Shown: positions 8,371-18,887, counted from the stretch's first letter. The stretch: 64,000 bases of DNA from Natronococcus sp. CG52 (GCF_023913515.1 NZ_CP099391.1:2108001-2172000), one strand, 5' to 3'. The notes: generated from the letters alone by a model not told the origin. Made by a program: numbers and translations.

Positions 8371-11300
8371 ATGAGTAAACGAGCGGATGTCACAGAAACA
8401 GCGTTTTGGGCGGACGACGCTGACGACACTGTAGCGATCCAACGCTACCGGACGCTCGTCAATACGGTCGACGACGGAATCTACCAGCTCGATGCCGCCG
8501 GTCGATTCGTTGCCGTCAATAACGTTATCGTCGAGATGAGCGGCTACGCGCGGGACGAACTCCTCGGCGAACACGCCTCGATCCTGCTCGAGGACGACGA
8601 TATCGAACGAATCACGCGCAAAATCACCGAGAGTCTCACGAACGACGATACTCTAGACGAGACGTTCGAACTCACAGCACGAACTGCTGACGGAAACGAA
8701 CTCTACTGCGAGCTGCGTCTGAATCTACTCGTCGACGACGGAACGTTTCAGGGGTCGGTCGGTGTCGTTCGTGACGTCACCGACAGGAAACGAGCGAAGG
8801 AAACGCTCGACGAACGCGAACGGCAACTCGAGCGCGAACGCGACCTGATCGATCAGATTCTCGAGACTAGCCCCGTCGGCATCCGGGTGCTCGACGACGA
8901 CGGGGAGATCACCCGAATGAACGAACGTCTCAAGGAGATACTCGAGATTTCCGAGACGGAAGCGGAGACGTACGATCCGTCGGATCGGATGGTCTACGAC
9001 GAAGACGGTCGCGAGGTTACGGTCGACGAACATCCGTTCGCCCGGACGCTCGAGACGGGCGAACCAGTATACGACGTCGTCTACCGGATCGAACTCCCGA
9101 GCGGCGATACGCGCTGGCTGTCGATCAACACTGCCCCTCTTCTGAGCGACGAGGGGGAGGTCGACCGCGTCGTCTCGACCGCGGAGGACGTGACCGACCT
9201 CAAGGAGCGCGAGGCCGAACTCTCGACGGAACTGAACGAGGTTTTCGGCCGCATCTCCGACGCCTTCTACGCGCTCGACGAGGAGTTCCGGTTCACCCAC
9301 GTCAACGAACAGGCCGAGGAACTCCTGCAGCACGCCGAGGAGGAGTTGCTCGGCAAGAGCCTCTGGGACGTCTTCCCCTCCGCCGCGGAGATCGACGACG
9401 TCTGGGACGCCTTCCACACGGCACACGAAACACAGGAGGCGACCAGCTACGAACTCTACTACGACACGCTCGGGTTCTGGGTCGAGGCGAATATCTACCC
9501 CTCCGAAACCGGCGTTTCGGTCTACTTCCGGGACGTCACCGACCGCAGGGAGCGCGAGCGGGCCCTCGAGGAGTCCGAGCGCCGGTACCGCGCGCTCGCG
9601 GAGTACTTCCCGAACGGACTCGTGACGCTGTTCGATCACGACCTCGAGTACACGCTGGCAGCCGGGCAGGGGTTCGATCGGATTCCCGTCGACCCCGACG
9701 ACCTCGAGGGTCGCCAGCTCCACGACGTCTGGCCGGACGAGACCGCTGTAGACTTAGAGCCAGCGTTTCAGGCGGCACTCGAGGGCGAGGAAACGTCGAT
9801 CGAACTCGAGTACGCGGACCGGGTGTGGGTGATTCACGCGGTACCGCTCACCGACGAACGGGGCGAGGTCTTCGCCGGGATGACGATGGCCCAGGATATC
9901 ACCGAGCAGAAAGAACACGAGCGCTACCTCGAGGACGCGAAATCGCAACTCGAGGCGGCGACCGAAGCTGGTGCGGTCGGCACCTGGGAATGGCGGATCC
10001 CCGAAGACCAGTTTGTCACTGGCGCGTCGTTCGCCAGAACGTTCGGCATTGATCCGGAGAACGCCCGAGACGGTGTTCCGCTCGAGCGGTTGTTGTCGTC
10101 GATCCACGAGGACGATCGGAAACGCGTCGCCGCACAGATCGAGGAGGCAGTCGAAACCCGTAGCGAATACGAGGCGGAGTACCGCGTCTGGAACGCCGAC
10201 GACGAACTCCGATGGGTCGTTGCCCGCGGTCACGTCGAGTGCGACGAGGAAGGCAACGCTGAGAGGTTCCCCGGCGCACTCACCGATATCACGGAACGAA
10301 AGAGAGCCGAACTCGAACTTCAGCGAAACAAAGAGCAGCTGCAGTCGCTGTTCGATATTCTTCCCGTTGGCGTCGTCGTCGCTGACGAGAACGGCGGCCA
10401 CGTCGAGGCGAACACTGCCGCCAAAGAGATCTGGGGCGGAGATGTGTTCGACGCAGATTCCATCGACGACTACAGCAAGTTCCCGGCCGCGTGGGCCGAC
10501 ACTGGAGAGCCTGTCCAGCGCGACGAGTGGACGACCGCTCGGGTACTACGGGGCGAAGAGGTAACCGATCCGAATATCTTCGAGATCGAGGCCGAGAACG
10601 GCGAGAAGCGCGTCATCAGCGTACGAGGGATGCCGGTCAGAGACGAGCGAGGGGCGGTAACTCGCGGAGTAATCACGCTGTCCGACATCACCGAACGTCG
10701 TGAGTACCAGCGAAAACTCGAGGAGACCATCGAACGACTCGAGGTCTCCAACGAACGCCTCGAACACTTCGCGTACGCTGCCTCACACGACCTGCAGGAA
10801 CCGTTGCGGATGGTCTCGAGTTATCTCCAGTTGATCGAGAACAGATACGGCGACGCGCTCGACGAGGACGGCGAGGAGTTCCTCGAGTTCGCCATCGATG
10901 GCGCGGATCGGATGCGTAACATGATCGACGGCCTGCTCGAGTACTCCCGCATCGAAACGCAGGGCGATCCGTTCGAGCTGACCGATCTCGGGGCCGTCGT
11001 CGACGACGTCCTCGCGGATATCCAGCTTCAGATCGAGGAAAGTAATGCTAACGTCTCTGTCGACGAACTCCCTCGCGTGAACGGCGACCCCAACCAGTTA
11101 CGACAGCTGTTCCAGAACCTCCTGTCGAACGCGATCGAGTACAGTGGTGACGAGCCGCCGACGATCCGCGTCGACTCCGAGCGACGGGGCGGGAAGTGGA
11201 CAGTCTCGGTCCACGACGAGGGGATCGGTATCGAGTCTGATGCCCAGGAACGCGTCTTCGAGGTCTTCCAGCGACTCCACAGCCGCGAGGAGCACGAAGG

Positions 11301-11433
11301 GACCGGTATCGGACTGGCGCTCTGTCAACGGATCGTCGAGCGCCACGGCGGCGAGATCTGGATCGAGTCAGAACCGGGCGAAGGAGCGACGTTCTCGTTT
11401 ACGCTGCCAGCGGTAACGGATCGAGAGAACTGA
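8371..11433 (+). CDS. Multi-PAS sensor histidine kinase
   Basis: A 1020-residue, probably cytoplasmic kinase with no membrane segments. Six PAS modules follow one another (about residues 25-140, 158-273, 285-386, 404-510, 526-636, 655-770), each usually ending in a DVTDR/DITER-type PAC tail. A HisKA domain follows with the phospho-acceptor in SHDLQEPLRMV (His about residue 806), then a HATPase domain with N-box, DEGIGI and GTGIGLAL. I chose the ATG at 8371 because it begins the acidic sequence; the frame upstream to 8158 reads as noncoding and overlaps the pseudogene. No response regulator is adjacent, so the output partner is elsewhere. Redox or light-type cofactors cannot be inferred. Confidence 0.9.
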   Translation: MSKRADVTETAFWADDADDTVAIQRYRTLVNTVDDGIYQLDAAGRFVAVNNVIVEMSGYARDELLGEHASILLEDDDIERITRKITESLTNDDTLDETFELTARTADGNELYCELRLNLLVDDGTFQGSVGVVRDVTDRKRAKETLDERERQLERERDLIDQILETSPVGIRVLDDDGEITRMNERLKEILEISETEAETYDPSDRMVYDEDGREVTVDEHPFARTLETGEPVYDVVYRIELPSGDTRWLSINTAPLLSDEGEVDRVVSTAEDVTDLKEREAELSTELNEVFGRISDAFYALDEEFRFTHVNEQAEELLQHAEEELLGKSLWDVFPSAAEIDDVWDAFHTAHETQEATSYELYYDTLGFWVEANIYPSETGVSVYFRDVTDRRERERALEESERRYRALAEYFPNGLVTLFDHDLEYTLAAGQGFDRIPVDPDDLEGRQLHDVWPDETAVDLEPAFQAALEGEETSIELEYADRVWVIHAVPLTDERGEVFAGMTMAQDITEQKEHERYLEDAKSQLEAATEAGAVGTWEWRIPEDQFVTGASFARTFGIDPENARDGVPLERLLSSIHEDDRKRVAAQIEEAVETRSEYEAEYRVWNADDELRWVVARGHVECDEEGNAERFPGALTDITERKRAELELQRNKEQLQSLFDILPVGVVVADENGGHVEANTAAKEIWGGDVFDADSIDDYSKFPAAWADTGEPVQRDEWTTARVLRGEEVTDPNIFEIEAENGEKRVISVRGMPVRDERGAVTRGVITLSDITERREYQRKLEETIERLEVSNERLEHFAYAASHDLQEPLRMVSSYLQLIENRYGDALDEDGEEFLEFAIDGADRMRNMIDGLLEYSRIETQGDPFELTDLGAVVDDVLADIQLQIEESNANVSVDELPRVNGDPNQLRQLFQNLLSNAIEYSGDEPPTIRVDSERRGGKWTVSVHDEGIGIESDAQERVFEVFQRLHSREEHEGTGIGLALCQRIVERHGGEIWIESEPGEGATFSFTLPAVTDREN

Positions 11434-11700
11434 TTTCGTCCGAACGGGTATCGCCTCCTACCCCGGAACTCGCGACTCCTTCGTCGACTCTATCGCGGTC
11501 GTTCGCGACCGTAGTGAGCAATTGGTTCAGTCGGGTCGTCCTGAGCACCGCCCAGGCGTCGTGCTGCACAGCTGCTCCCCGTTCAGCACGCTGTTCTCGA
11601 CGGGAGTGCGTATCTCCCGACGTAACCGGCAAGTGCGCTCGAGGGAATCGTATCGATAAGTGCCCACAGGACGATTCGGCTCGCTCACCTGGAAGGGATG

Positions 11701-12036
11701 ATGGCAGACGATAAAAAGGGCCGAAACGAGCAAGCGGACGACGAAGAGCGGCGCCAGCGAGAGCGAGAACTCGAGGAAACGCGCGATCGGGGTGACGAAC
11801 TCGAACCGGTACGCGACGAAACTGGCGAAGGACTCGGTAGCTTCGACGAAGCGCTCGAAAACCGAGAGTATCCGACGACGACGGACGAATTGATCGAGGC
11901 CTACGGCGATCGTGAGGTCGAAACACGGGAGGGGCGACGATCCATCGACGAGGTGTTCGCCCCGGTCGATACCGAACAGTACGACTCCGCCGACGACGTT
12001 CGAAATCGGATATGGGAACCGTTACGTCGCGAATGA
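11701..12036 (+). CDS. DUF5789 family protein
   Basis: A 111-residue, extremely hydrophilic protein starting MADDKKGRNEQADDEERRQR with a charged coiled-coil-like first half. The second half (EYPTTTDELIEAYGDREVE, then a segment ending near SADDVRNRIW) matches the haloarchaeal DUF5789 pattern as I know it. The function of the family is unknown. Two ATG codons are adjacent (11698 and 11701); the second gives the usual MADD start, and a GGAAGG purine run lies immediately upstream. Monocistronic. Confidence 0.78.
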   Translation: MADDKKGRNEQADDEERRQRERELEETRDRGDELEPVRDETGEGLGSFDEALENREYPTTTDELIEAYGDREVETREGRRSIDEVFAPVDTEQYDSADDVRNRIWEPLRRE

Positions 12037-12222
12037 GTGCGTCCAGATCAATCGACACTGTATCCGTATTTCGCTGTCCCTCGCCCCGGTACGCACGTTA
12101 CCTGTACGTACCAGCGTTTCACGAACGGTGGAGTAACGAGACTGCACTCTCAACGACTGTGAAGTGAAGTTCGCGGATCGAACCGACAGGACGATAGCCC
12201 GCGCCGAGCGAGTGGCGCGTGA

Positions 12223-13824
12223 ATGAGCCGGACCCTTCTCGTCGCCGGGACCGCGAGCCACGTCGGCAAGTCGACCGTCGTCGCGGGGCTCTGCCGTCAC
12301 CTGTCTGATCGCGGCGTCTCGGTCGCGCCGTTCAAGGCCCAGAACATGAGCAACAACGCTCGCGTCGTCGTTCGTGCGGACGCAGGTAACGGGAGCCGAG
12401 GCCGCGAAACCGACACGGCGGACGATGGCCCGAACGGGGCGAACGATCGGTGGGGCGAGATCGGTGTCTCCCAGTTCGCTCAGGCTCGAGCCGCCCGCGT
12501 GACACCGACGACCGACTACAACCCGGTCCTCCTGAAACCGCGCGGCGAGGGAGAGAGCCAGCTCGTGATCCAGGGCCGAGCCCGCGAGCACGTCCCCGCC
12601 GGCAGCTACTACGAGGAGTACTGGGAGGAGGCGCGCCGCGCCGCCGAATCGTCCTACCGCCGGCTGGCCGCCGACCACGAGGTGATCGTCGCCGAGGGCG
12701 CGGGCAGCATCGCCGAGATCAACCTCCACGACCGCGACCTCGCGAACCTCGAGACGGCCCGCTTCGCCGACGCCGATATTCTCCTGCTGGTCGATATCGA
12801 ACGCGGCGGGGCGTTCGCGAGCCTCTACGGAACGATCGAACTGCTTCCCGACGACGTTCGCGAGCGGATCGTCGGCGCGGTCGTCACAAAGTTCCGCGGC
12901 GACCCGTCGCTGCTCGAGCCCGGCATCGACGAGATCGAGTCCCGGACGGGCGTCCCGGTACTGGGCGTCCTCCCGTACGACGACCCCGGTCTCCCCGAGG
13001 AGGACAGCGTCGGACTCCCGGGGCCAAAAGAGCGCGGCGTGATCGGCGATGACGACGGCGTTCCCGACGAGCGCCGCCTGACGATCGCGGTCCCGCGGCT
13101 GCCGCGTATCTCGAACGCGACCGATCTGGAGGCACTCGCCGCCGAACCGGGAGTCGCGGTCGAGTACGTCCCGCTCGAGGGAAGCGACCGCGACGACCCG
13201 CTCGCGAACGCGGACGCGGTCGTCCTCCCGGGCACGAAGAACACGGTCGACGATCTGTGCGCGCTCCGCGAGGCACCGGTCGGAACGGCCCTCGAGACGT
13301 TTTCGGGCCCCGTAGTCGGCGTCTGCGGCGGCTATCAACTGCTCGGCGAGCGGATCACCAACGCCTCGCTCGAGGGAACCGGCGACGATGACGTCCTCGA
13401 GGGACTCGATCTCCTTCCCGTCGAGACGCGCTTCGAACCGGACAAGCGCCTCGAGCGAGCCGCCGTTCCGGTCGACGGAACAGCGTCGCCCCTGCTCGCG
13501 GCGGCCGACGGCGCCACTGTCAGCGGCTACGAGATTCACGCCGGCCGGACACGGGCGCTCGAGTCGGTCGGCCGACCGCTCGGCGAGGCGAGTGCAGCCC
13601 GCGGGCAGGTGCTCGGAACGTACCTCCACGGGCTGTTCGACAACAAGGCCGTCCGGACGGCGTTTCTCGAGCACGTCGCGGCGTCGGCGGGGCGCGACCG
13701 AGTCGTCTCCGACGACGGGGCCGAATCCGGCGCGCTCGCGGACGCGAAGCCGCCGTCGGACCGCGCCGCGCGGCTGGTTCGCGAGAACGTCTCGCTCGAT
13801 GTGCTCGGCGAACCGTTCCGATGA
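12223..13824 (+). CDS. cobQ: Cobyric acid synthase (glutamine-hydrolysing)
   Basis: A 533-residue CobQ/CbiP protein that amidates adenosylcobyrinic a,c-diamide at four side chains using glutamine and ATP. The N-terminal P-loop-like DTBS domain shows [19 protein letters not shown] and [10 protein letters not shown]. The C-terminal class-I amidotransferase domain has the nucleophile Cys in [12 protein letters not shown] and the partner His in TYLHGLFDN. An about 25-residue acidic insertion after [14 protein letters not shown] (residues about 52-75) is a lineage-specific loop. It belongs to the same pathway as the adenosyltransferase at 4.9 kb but is not in an operon with it. Confidence 0.92.
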   Translation: MSRTLLVAGTASHVGKSTVVAGLCRHLSDRGVSVAPFKAQNMSNNARVVVRADAGNGSRGRETDTADDGPNGANDRWGEIGVSQFAQARAARVTPTTDYNPVLLKPRGEGESQLVIQGRAREHVPAGSYYEEYWEEARRAAESSYRRLAADHEVIVAEGAGSIAEINLHDRDLANLETARFADADILLLVDIERGGAFASLYGTIELLPDDVRERIVGAVVTKFRGDPSLLEPGIDEIESRTGVPVLGVLPYDDPGLPEEDSVGLPGPKERGVIGDDDGVPDERRLTIAVPRLPRISNATDLEALAAEPGVAVEYVPLEGSDRDDPLANADAVVLPGTKNTVDDLCALREAPVGTALETFSGPVVGVCGGYQLLGERITNASLEGTGDDDVLEGLDLLPVETRFEPDKRLERAAVPVDGTASPLLAAADGATVSGYEIHAGRTRALESVGRPLGEASAARGQVLGTYLHGLFDNKAVRTAFLEHVAASAGRDRVVSDDGAESGALADAKPPSDRAARLVRENVSLDVLGEPFR

Positions 13825-13860
13825 CAGACTGAAGAGAGCGCCGCGGACGGTCGCCCGGTG

Positions 13861-14250
13861 TTATACGCTGCTGTCGCGGTAGGTACCTAGCAACTCCTCG
13901 AGGATGATACACTCCTGGTCCGTCGGATCGTAGTGGGTGTCGATGAACCGTTCGGCGGCCTCGTAGTTGCCCCGAAGCCCCTGTTTGCGGACGGTAATTA
14001 CTGCGTCGAGGAAGAACGTTCCACCGTCGGTACCCAGCGCCTGCGCGTGGGCCTCCTCGGGGATGTCGAGTTCGGACTTGATCTCGTCGAAGTTGAAGGT
14101 CTTCACGTCGTGATCCGAGTCGACGAGCGTGAGGACGTACTCCGCGGAGAACCTGTAGAACTCGGATTTGCTCTCGAACATACCGTCGTCGACGAGTGTA
14201 TCGATCTTTTCGACGACCTCGTCCGGGTACCTGACGGTATCTTTCGCCAT
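13861..14250 (-). CDS. Ribbon-helix-helix regulator with C-terminal domain (CdrL-like)
   Basis: A 129-residue protein with an N-terminal ribbon-helix-helix fold (DTVRYPDEVVEKIDTLVDDG then FESKSEFYRFSAEYVL, about residues 3-40) and a conserved C-terminal part ending ECIILEELLGTYRDSSV. This long form resembles the haloarchaeal RHH proteins related to the cell-division regulators CdrS and CdrL; naming it CdrL is inference. I start it at MAKDTVRYP (ATG at 14248-14250); an ATG five codons earlier (14265) is also possible. It is convergent with cobQ and divergent from the MTH865 gene, with 159 bp in between. Confidence 0.8.
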   Translation of the reverse strand: MAKDTVRYPDEVVEKIDTLVDDGMFESKSEFYRFSAEYVLTLVDSDHDVKTFNFDEIKSELDIPEEAHAQALGTDGGTFFLDAVITVRKQGLRGNYEAAERFIDTHYDPTDQECIILEELLGTYRDSSV

Positions 14251-14409
14251 ACCGAAACCCTTCATACTGCTGAATCATTACTGTTTCGGGAACAGGGGCG
14301 GTCGGTCGCGCGGAACGAGCGGTAGTGCCTAACTGTGAAGACGCGCCCCCCGACCGGTGTCGCAACTACCTACAAATTTATTATTTATTATCCGTAAGCG
14401 GAAGACGCA

Positions 14410-14661
14410 ATGGCAGACGAAAACGAACTCCGCAATCAGATGATCGAAGCGTTCGAGGACGCCGATTATCCGATCTCGAGTCCGATGGACCTCGTTCCGG
14501 CACTGCCGAACGGCCCCGGAACGAAATTCGAGTCGGGTGACTTCTCCATGACGGCCATGGAACTCAACACCAAAACGTCCGGCGGGGACTTTCCCTACGA
14601 TGACCCCGAGACGTTCGTCGACGACATCATCGAAGATCTAAAAGAACAGGGCGAAATATAA
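14410..14661 (+). CDS. MTH865-like family protein
   Basis: An 83-residue protein that matches the MTH865-like family: NQMIEAFEDADYPISSPMDL followed by PALPNGPGTKFESGDFSMTA and a C-terminal helix FVDDIIEDLKEQG. The Methanothermobacter founder has a small helical fold of unknown function, and in other genomes it is sometimes found near redox or stress genes. A strong AT-rich promoter patch (AAATTTATTATTTATTATCC, about 14375-14394) ends about 15 nt ahead of the ATG, so its transcript probably has a very short leader. Confidence 0.8.
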   Translation: MADENELRNQMIEAFEDADYPISSPMDLVPALPNGPGTKFESGDFSMTAMELNTKTSGGDFPYDDPETFVDDIIEDLKEQGEI

Positions 14662-14943
14662 CGTTCTACAGGGGGTAATCGGCCGGCCACCCCCTCGAAG
14701 ACCCCGTACTCGAGCGACGCGTATCGCGACTCGAGCGACTCCCGTCGGAACCCGATAGCCTACCCGCACCGGTCGCGGTCGACCGGCGACGCGACGCACA
14801 GTCCCGAACGAGTGATCGAACTACTGTCTTTTGTTCATCCATTTGTAGATTGTGAGAATAGGAAGGGCTTAACCATTGCCCGATGACAATCGAATAACAG
14901 ACTTGCTGGTGTGGAACGGCGGACCACTGACCCCGGTGACGTT

Positions 14944-16971
14944 ATGGAACGTGTGAATCGAAGCGAGGCGGTCGTCCTGATCACGGAGCACGAAGAGAGC
15001 GAGCTGTCGGCAGCGATCGACGGAGAGCCGTCGCTGGACGTCCGAGCGATATCGCGCGACCGCGCGGTCGACGCCATCTCCGGTTCGCTCGCGGCGGAGA
15101 CGGACTCCGAGGCGACGGTCGATACTGCGATCGACGAGGACCCGTGCGGCGTCGTCCTCGAGCTCGATCAACCGTCGGCGATCCGGTCGGTCCTGTCGCA
15201 CGTCAACGCGGATCTGCCCGGCGTGCCGACCATCGTCGTCCCGCGAGAGGGAAGCGAACGGGCCGCGACGGCCGCACTGCGCGCGGGAGCGACCGACTAC
15301 GTGCCGGCCGACGAGCCGAACCGCGTCGCCGATCGAATCGCCGACACGATCACGAACGCCCCGTCCGCTCCGGCGACCGGAGCGGGGACGGCGTACCACC
15401 GCATTCTGGCGAACGAACTCCCCGACGAGGCGTTCGTCATCGACGAGGACGGCACCTACCTCGAGGCGAAGATCCGGCCCGGCTCGGCCTCCCTCTATAC
15501 GGTCTACGCCGAGGAACTCGTCGGCAGTCGGATCCAGGACGCGTTTCCCGACGACGTCGCGTCGAAACTCCTCTCGTGTCTCGAGCGGGCGATCGAAACC
15601 GGCGACGTCCAGTCCGTCGAGTACGGTGCGGAGACGACCGCGGGGCGGCAGCGGTTCGAGGCGCGCGTCGTCCCGATCGACGAGCGAATCGAGGGCCAGC
15701 GCGCCGTCGTCTGGCTGGCCAGGGACATCACCGAACGGTCGAAACGCGAACGCCAACTCCAGTCGCGACAGGACCAACTCGAGACGCTCAATCGGATCAA
15801 CCGGGTGGTCCGGCAGGTGATCGAGACGCTCGTCGAAGCCCCGAGCCAGGACGCCATCGAACGGAAGGTCTGCGAACAGCTCGTCGAGTCCGAGCTGTAC
15901 TGCGCGTCCTGGATCGCCGAACGAACCGGCGAGGGACAGCTCTCCTACCGAACCGGGGCCGGGCAAGCCGAAACGCTCCTCGAGACCGTCGAGAGCCGTG
16001 CGTTCGAAGAACCGCAACTGACCCAGCGCGCCGTCAAGTGCGGCGAGATTCAGGCGGCAAACGACGTTCTCGAGACCGAATCGATCCCCGACGAGCTGCA
16101 GGACGCGGCCCGGGAGGACGACGTCAACGCCGCGATCGCCGTTCCGATCAGGCACGGCGACACCATCTACGGCGTGCTCTGCGTACTCGCGAGCCGCAAC
16201 GACGCTTTCACCGAGAGCGAGCAGGACGGTTTCCAGCTGCTCGGCGAGACGATCGGGTTCACGATCAGCGCCGTGAAGAACCGACAGCTGCTCTTCTCGG
16301 ACAGCGTTCTCGAACTCGAGTTCCGCATCGAAGACGGAGAGACGTTCTCGTTCGATCTCTCGAGGACGTACGACTGTACGTGTTCGCTCGAGTGGGCGGG
16401 ATCGACCGCTGACGGTCGCATCTTCCAGTACGTGACCGTCGAGGGGCTCGACGGCGAGACGGTGCTCGAGGAGGCCTCGGCCCACGACTCCGTCGAGGAG
16501 TGTCGGCTCATTCACGACGGTGCCGACCAGTGTACGATCGAGATCCGGCTCACCGAGTCGGGCGTCCGCACCCTCGCCAACCACGGCGCGACGATCAGGG
16601 ACGTGACGGTCGAAGACGGCGTCGGCCACCTGCTGGTCGAGGTGCCGCGAGACGCGGACGTTCGCGAGATCGCCGAAGCCCTGAAACTCGTCTACGAGGA
16701 TACGGCGCTCGAGGCCCGACGGGAGGTGGATCATCCCGTCACGACGGCCGTCGAGCGGCGCAATCGCGTCCTCGATCAGCTTACGGACCGACAGCTCACG
16801 ACCCTGCGTCTCGCCTACTACGGCGGCTTTTTCGACTGGCCCAGGGAGAGCACGGGCGAGGACGTCGCGGAGGCGATGGACGTTTCCCCCCCGACGATGC
16901 ACCAGCACCTCCGGAAGGGACTCAAGACGGTGCTCGGCGAATTTTTCGAAGAAAGCAGCGGAACGATGTGA
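14944..16971 (+). CDS. Bat-like regulator: PAS, GAF and HTH_10 domains
   Basis: A 675-residue regulator of the bacterio-opsin activator type. Order: a receiver-like N-terminal module (about 1-130) with DLPGVPTIVVP and ATDYVPAD elements; a PAS domain (about 150-262); a GAF domain (about 282-449); a bacterio-opsin-activator domain (about 455-590); and a C-terminal HTH_10 (LTDRQLTTLRLAYYGGFFDW, then VAEAMDVSPPTMHQHLRKGL). The phosphorylatable Asp of a true receiver is not evident, so the N-terminus is probably a pseudo-receiver. The ATG at 14944 begins the conserved sequence; an upstream in-frame ATG at 14911 is less likely. The target is unknown; it is convergent with the hut genes 190 bp away. 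Confidence 0.87.
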   Translation: MERVNRSEAVVLITEHEESELSAAIDGEPSLDVRAISRDRAVDAISGSLAAETDSEATVDTAIDEDPCGVVLELDQPSAIRSVLSHVNADLPGVPTIVVPREGSERAATAALRAGATDYVPADEPNRVADRIADTITNAPSAPATGAGTAYHRILANELPDEAFVIDEDGTYLEAKIRPGSASLYTVYAEELVGSRIQDAFPDDVASKLLSCLERAIETGDVQSVEYGAETTAGRQRFEARVVPIDERIEGQRAVVWLARDITERSKRERQLQSRQDQLETLNRINRVVRQVIETLVEAPSQDAIERKVCEQLVESELYCASWIAERTGEGQLSYRTGAGQAETLLETVESRAFEEPQLTQRAVKCGEIQAANDVLETESIPDELQDAAREDDVNAAIAVPIRHGDTIYGVLCVLASRNDAFTESEQDGFQLLGETIGFTISAVKNRQLLFSDSVLELEFRIEDGETFSFDLSRTYDCTCSLEWAGSTADGRIFQYVTVEGLDGETVLEEASAHDSVEECRLIHDGADQCTIEIRLTESGVRTLANHGATIRDVTVEDGVGHLLVEVPRDADVREIAEALKLVYEDTALEARREVDHPVTTAVERRNRVLDQLTDRQLTTLRLAYYGGFFDWPRESTGEDVAEAMDVSPPTMHQHLRKGLKTVLGEFFEESSGTM

Positions 16972-17160
16972 TTGCGCGGCGTTCGTCGCCGCCAAAACCG
17001 GTCGAGGGAACGGTAGGTGGTGGCGTTTCGAACGATCCCCCCGTCCCGGCGCCTTCAGAACGAAGGCAGATGCCGGTACGTTCTCAACCCTGATAACCTT
17101 ACCCGAACCGATCGTCGGCTGACGTGGCCGTCCCCGACGTAATCGATAACTCGGCGGCCG

Positions 17161-18795
17161 TCACTCCGCCGTTCCAGGACCGTTCGACCCGCCGACGGCG
17201 CGTTCGATCGTCTCGTCGACCAGTCCACGCGCGAGGAGTGCGGCGACCTGATCGACGTCAGTGTGGACCGGTCGATCCGCCTCGAGCGACGGGACGACCT
17301 CCCGGACCAGGTCGTAGACGGCCGCCGTGCCGACGCCGAGCGACAGGGGGTCGTCGGTCTCGAAGGCGTCGTCCGCGTAGTCGGCGGCCTGCGTCCCACA
17401 GACGAGTTCAGCCGCGACGACCTGCGTGGCGTTTTCGACGGCCGTACGGGCGTGGAGCGCCGACTGGGCGCTCATGCTAACGTGATCCTCCTGACCGCCG
17501 CTGACCGGCGTGTTGTCCGCCGAGGCGGCCCCGAGCGATCGAAGTTCGTTGACCAGAGACGCGGCCGTGTACTGGGCGATCATGTAGCCCGACTCGACGC
17601 CGCTGTTGGCGGCGAGAAACGGCGGAAGGTGTGGCTCCTGCAGGTTCGGGTTCAGCAGCCGATCGATCCGGCGCTCCGAAATCGCCGCGAGATCGGTTAG
17701 CGCGAGGCGAACGTACTCGAGTCGCAGCGCCAGCGGCGCCCCGTGGAAGTTGCCTCCGGAGAGGATCGCGGCGTCTTCGGTGCCCGAAGCGCGGTCGTCG
17801 ACGCGGTCGCCGGCGAAGACGAGCGGGTTGTCCGTCGCGCTGTTGAGTTCGATCTCGACCGCGTCGCGGAGGTGGGCCAGCGCGTCCCGGACGGCGCCGT
17901 GGACCTGCGGGAGACAGCGCAGCGAGTAGGCGTCCTGCACGCGGTCGCAGTTGCGGTGTGCCTCGACGATCTCGCTCCCCGCGGTGAGCTCGCGGATCGC
18001 CTCGGCGCTCTCCAGTTGACCCGAATGCGGCCGCACCTCGTGGATCGCTCGATCGGCCGTCGCCGTCGTCCCGAGCGTCGTCTCGATAGTTAGCGCGCCC
18101 GCCGCGTCGGCGCCGCGGACGGCCCGTTCGCCGTCGACGACGGCGAGTGCTGCGAGTCCGACCGTCAGCTGCGTGCCGTTGATGAGCGCGAGGCCCTCCT
18201 TCGGCGCCAGGGTGAGGGGCTCGAGGTCGATCTCGGCGAGCGCGTCGGCACCCGGCAGTCGCTCGGTTTCCGACGCGTCCGCCGACTCACCGCGAGTCCG
18301 ATCGACCACGGCCTCGCCCTCGCCGACGAGGACCAGCGACATGTGTGCGAGCGGCGCGAGGTCTCCGCTCGCGCCGAGACTGCCGTGGGATCTGACGACC
18401 GGGTGGACGCCCTCGTTGCACATCGCGACGAGGTGGTCGACGACGGTCTCGCGGATCCCCGAGTAGCCCTTGACGAGGGCGTTGATCCGGGCGATCAGCA
18501 TGGCGCGGACCTCCTCGCGAGTGAGTTCCCGTCCCGCGCCCGCCGCGTGGCTGCGCAGCAGGTTGAGCTGTAACTGTTCGACCTCCTCGGGCGGAATGCG
18601 TTCGTCGACCAGTTCGCCGAAGCCGGTGTTGAGCCCGTAGACGGGTTCGCCGCTGTCGATGACGTCCTCGACCCGGGCGCGGGACTCCCCGATCCGGTCT
18701 CGAGCGCTCTCGGGGATCTCGATTCGAGCCCCATCTCGTGCGACCGCGACGACGTCTTCGGGAGTCAGTGACTCGCCGTCGACGACGACGGTCAT
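17161..18795 (-). CDS. hutH: Histidine ammonia-lyase
   Basis: A 544-residue lyase that converts L-histidine to urocanate and ammonia, the first step of histidine degradation. The Ala-Ser-Gly triad that cyclises into the MIO cofactor is in GSLGASGDLAPLAH (residues 142-144), and YGLNTGFGELVDERI near residue 53 is the conserved tyrosine loop. Length fits the bacterial enzymes with a modest extension. A good Shine-Dalgarno sequence lies just upstream. Although it catalyses step one, it is last in the minus-strand hut order, separated from hutI by a gene on the other strand, so it probably has its own promoter. Confidence 0.95.
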   Translation of the reverse strand: MTVVVDGESLTPEDVVAVARDGARIEIPESARDRIGESRARVEDVIDSGEPVYGLNTGFGELVDERIPPEEVEQLQLNLLRSHAAGAGRELTREEVRAMLIARINALVKGYSGIRETVVDHLVAMCNEGVHPVVRSHGSLGASGDLAPLAHMSLVLVGEGEAVVDRTRGESADASETERLPGADALAEIDLEPLTLAPKEGLALINGTQLTVGLAALAVVDGERAVRGADAAGALTIETTLGTTATADRAIHEVRPHSGQLESAEAIRELTAGSEIVEAHRNCDRVQDAYSLRCLPQVHGAVRDALAHLRDAVEIELNSATDNPLVFAGDRVDDRASGTEDAAILSGGNFHGAPLALRLEYVRLALTDLAAISERRIDRLLNPNLQEPHLPPFLAANSGVESGYMIAQYTAASLVNELRSLGAASADNTPVSGGQEDHVSMSAQSALHARTAVENATQVVAAELVCGTQAADYADDAFETDDPLSLGVGTAAVYDLVREVVPSLEADRPVHTDVDQVAALLARGLVDETIERAVGGSNGPGTAE

Positions 18796-18799
18796 CGGC

Positions 18800-18809
18800 G
18801 ATCACCCCC
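18800..18809 (-). promoter_or_regulatory. Ribosome binding site of hutH
   Basis: On the minus strand the sequence GGGGGTGATC sits four bases before the hutH ATG. It nearly matches the archaeal Shine-Dalgarno core GGAGGTGATC, which supports this start and a leadered transcript. Confidence 0.6.
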
Positions 18810-18887
18810 GACCGCGACGATCGGTCGTGGGAAACTCGCACACGAGCGCACAACGGGCATAAGGCTCGTTTCCCAACCGGAGGACGC

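Noticed and set aside
14869-16995. 708-codon open frame on the minus strand
   Set aside because: It is the antisense of the Bat-like regulator; the + strand shows PAS, GAF and HTH_10 motifs and the minus reading has none.
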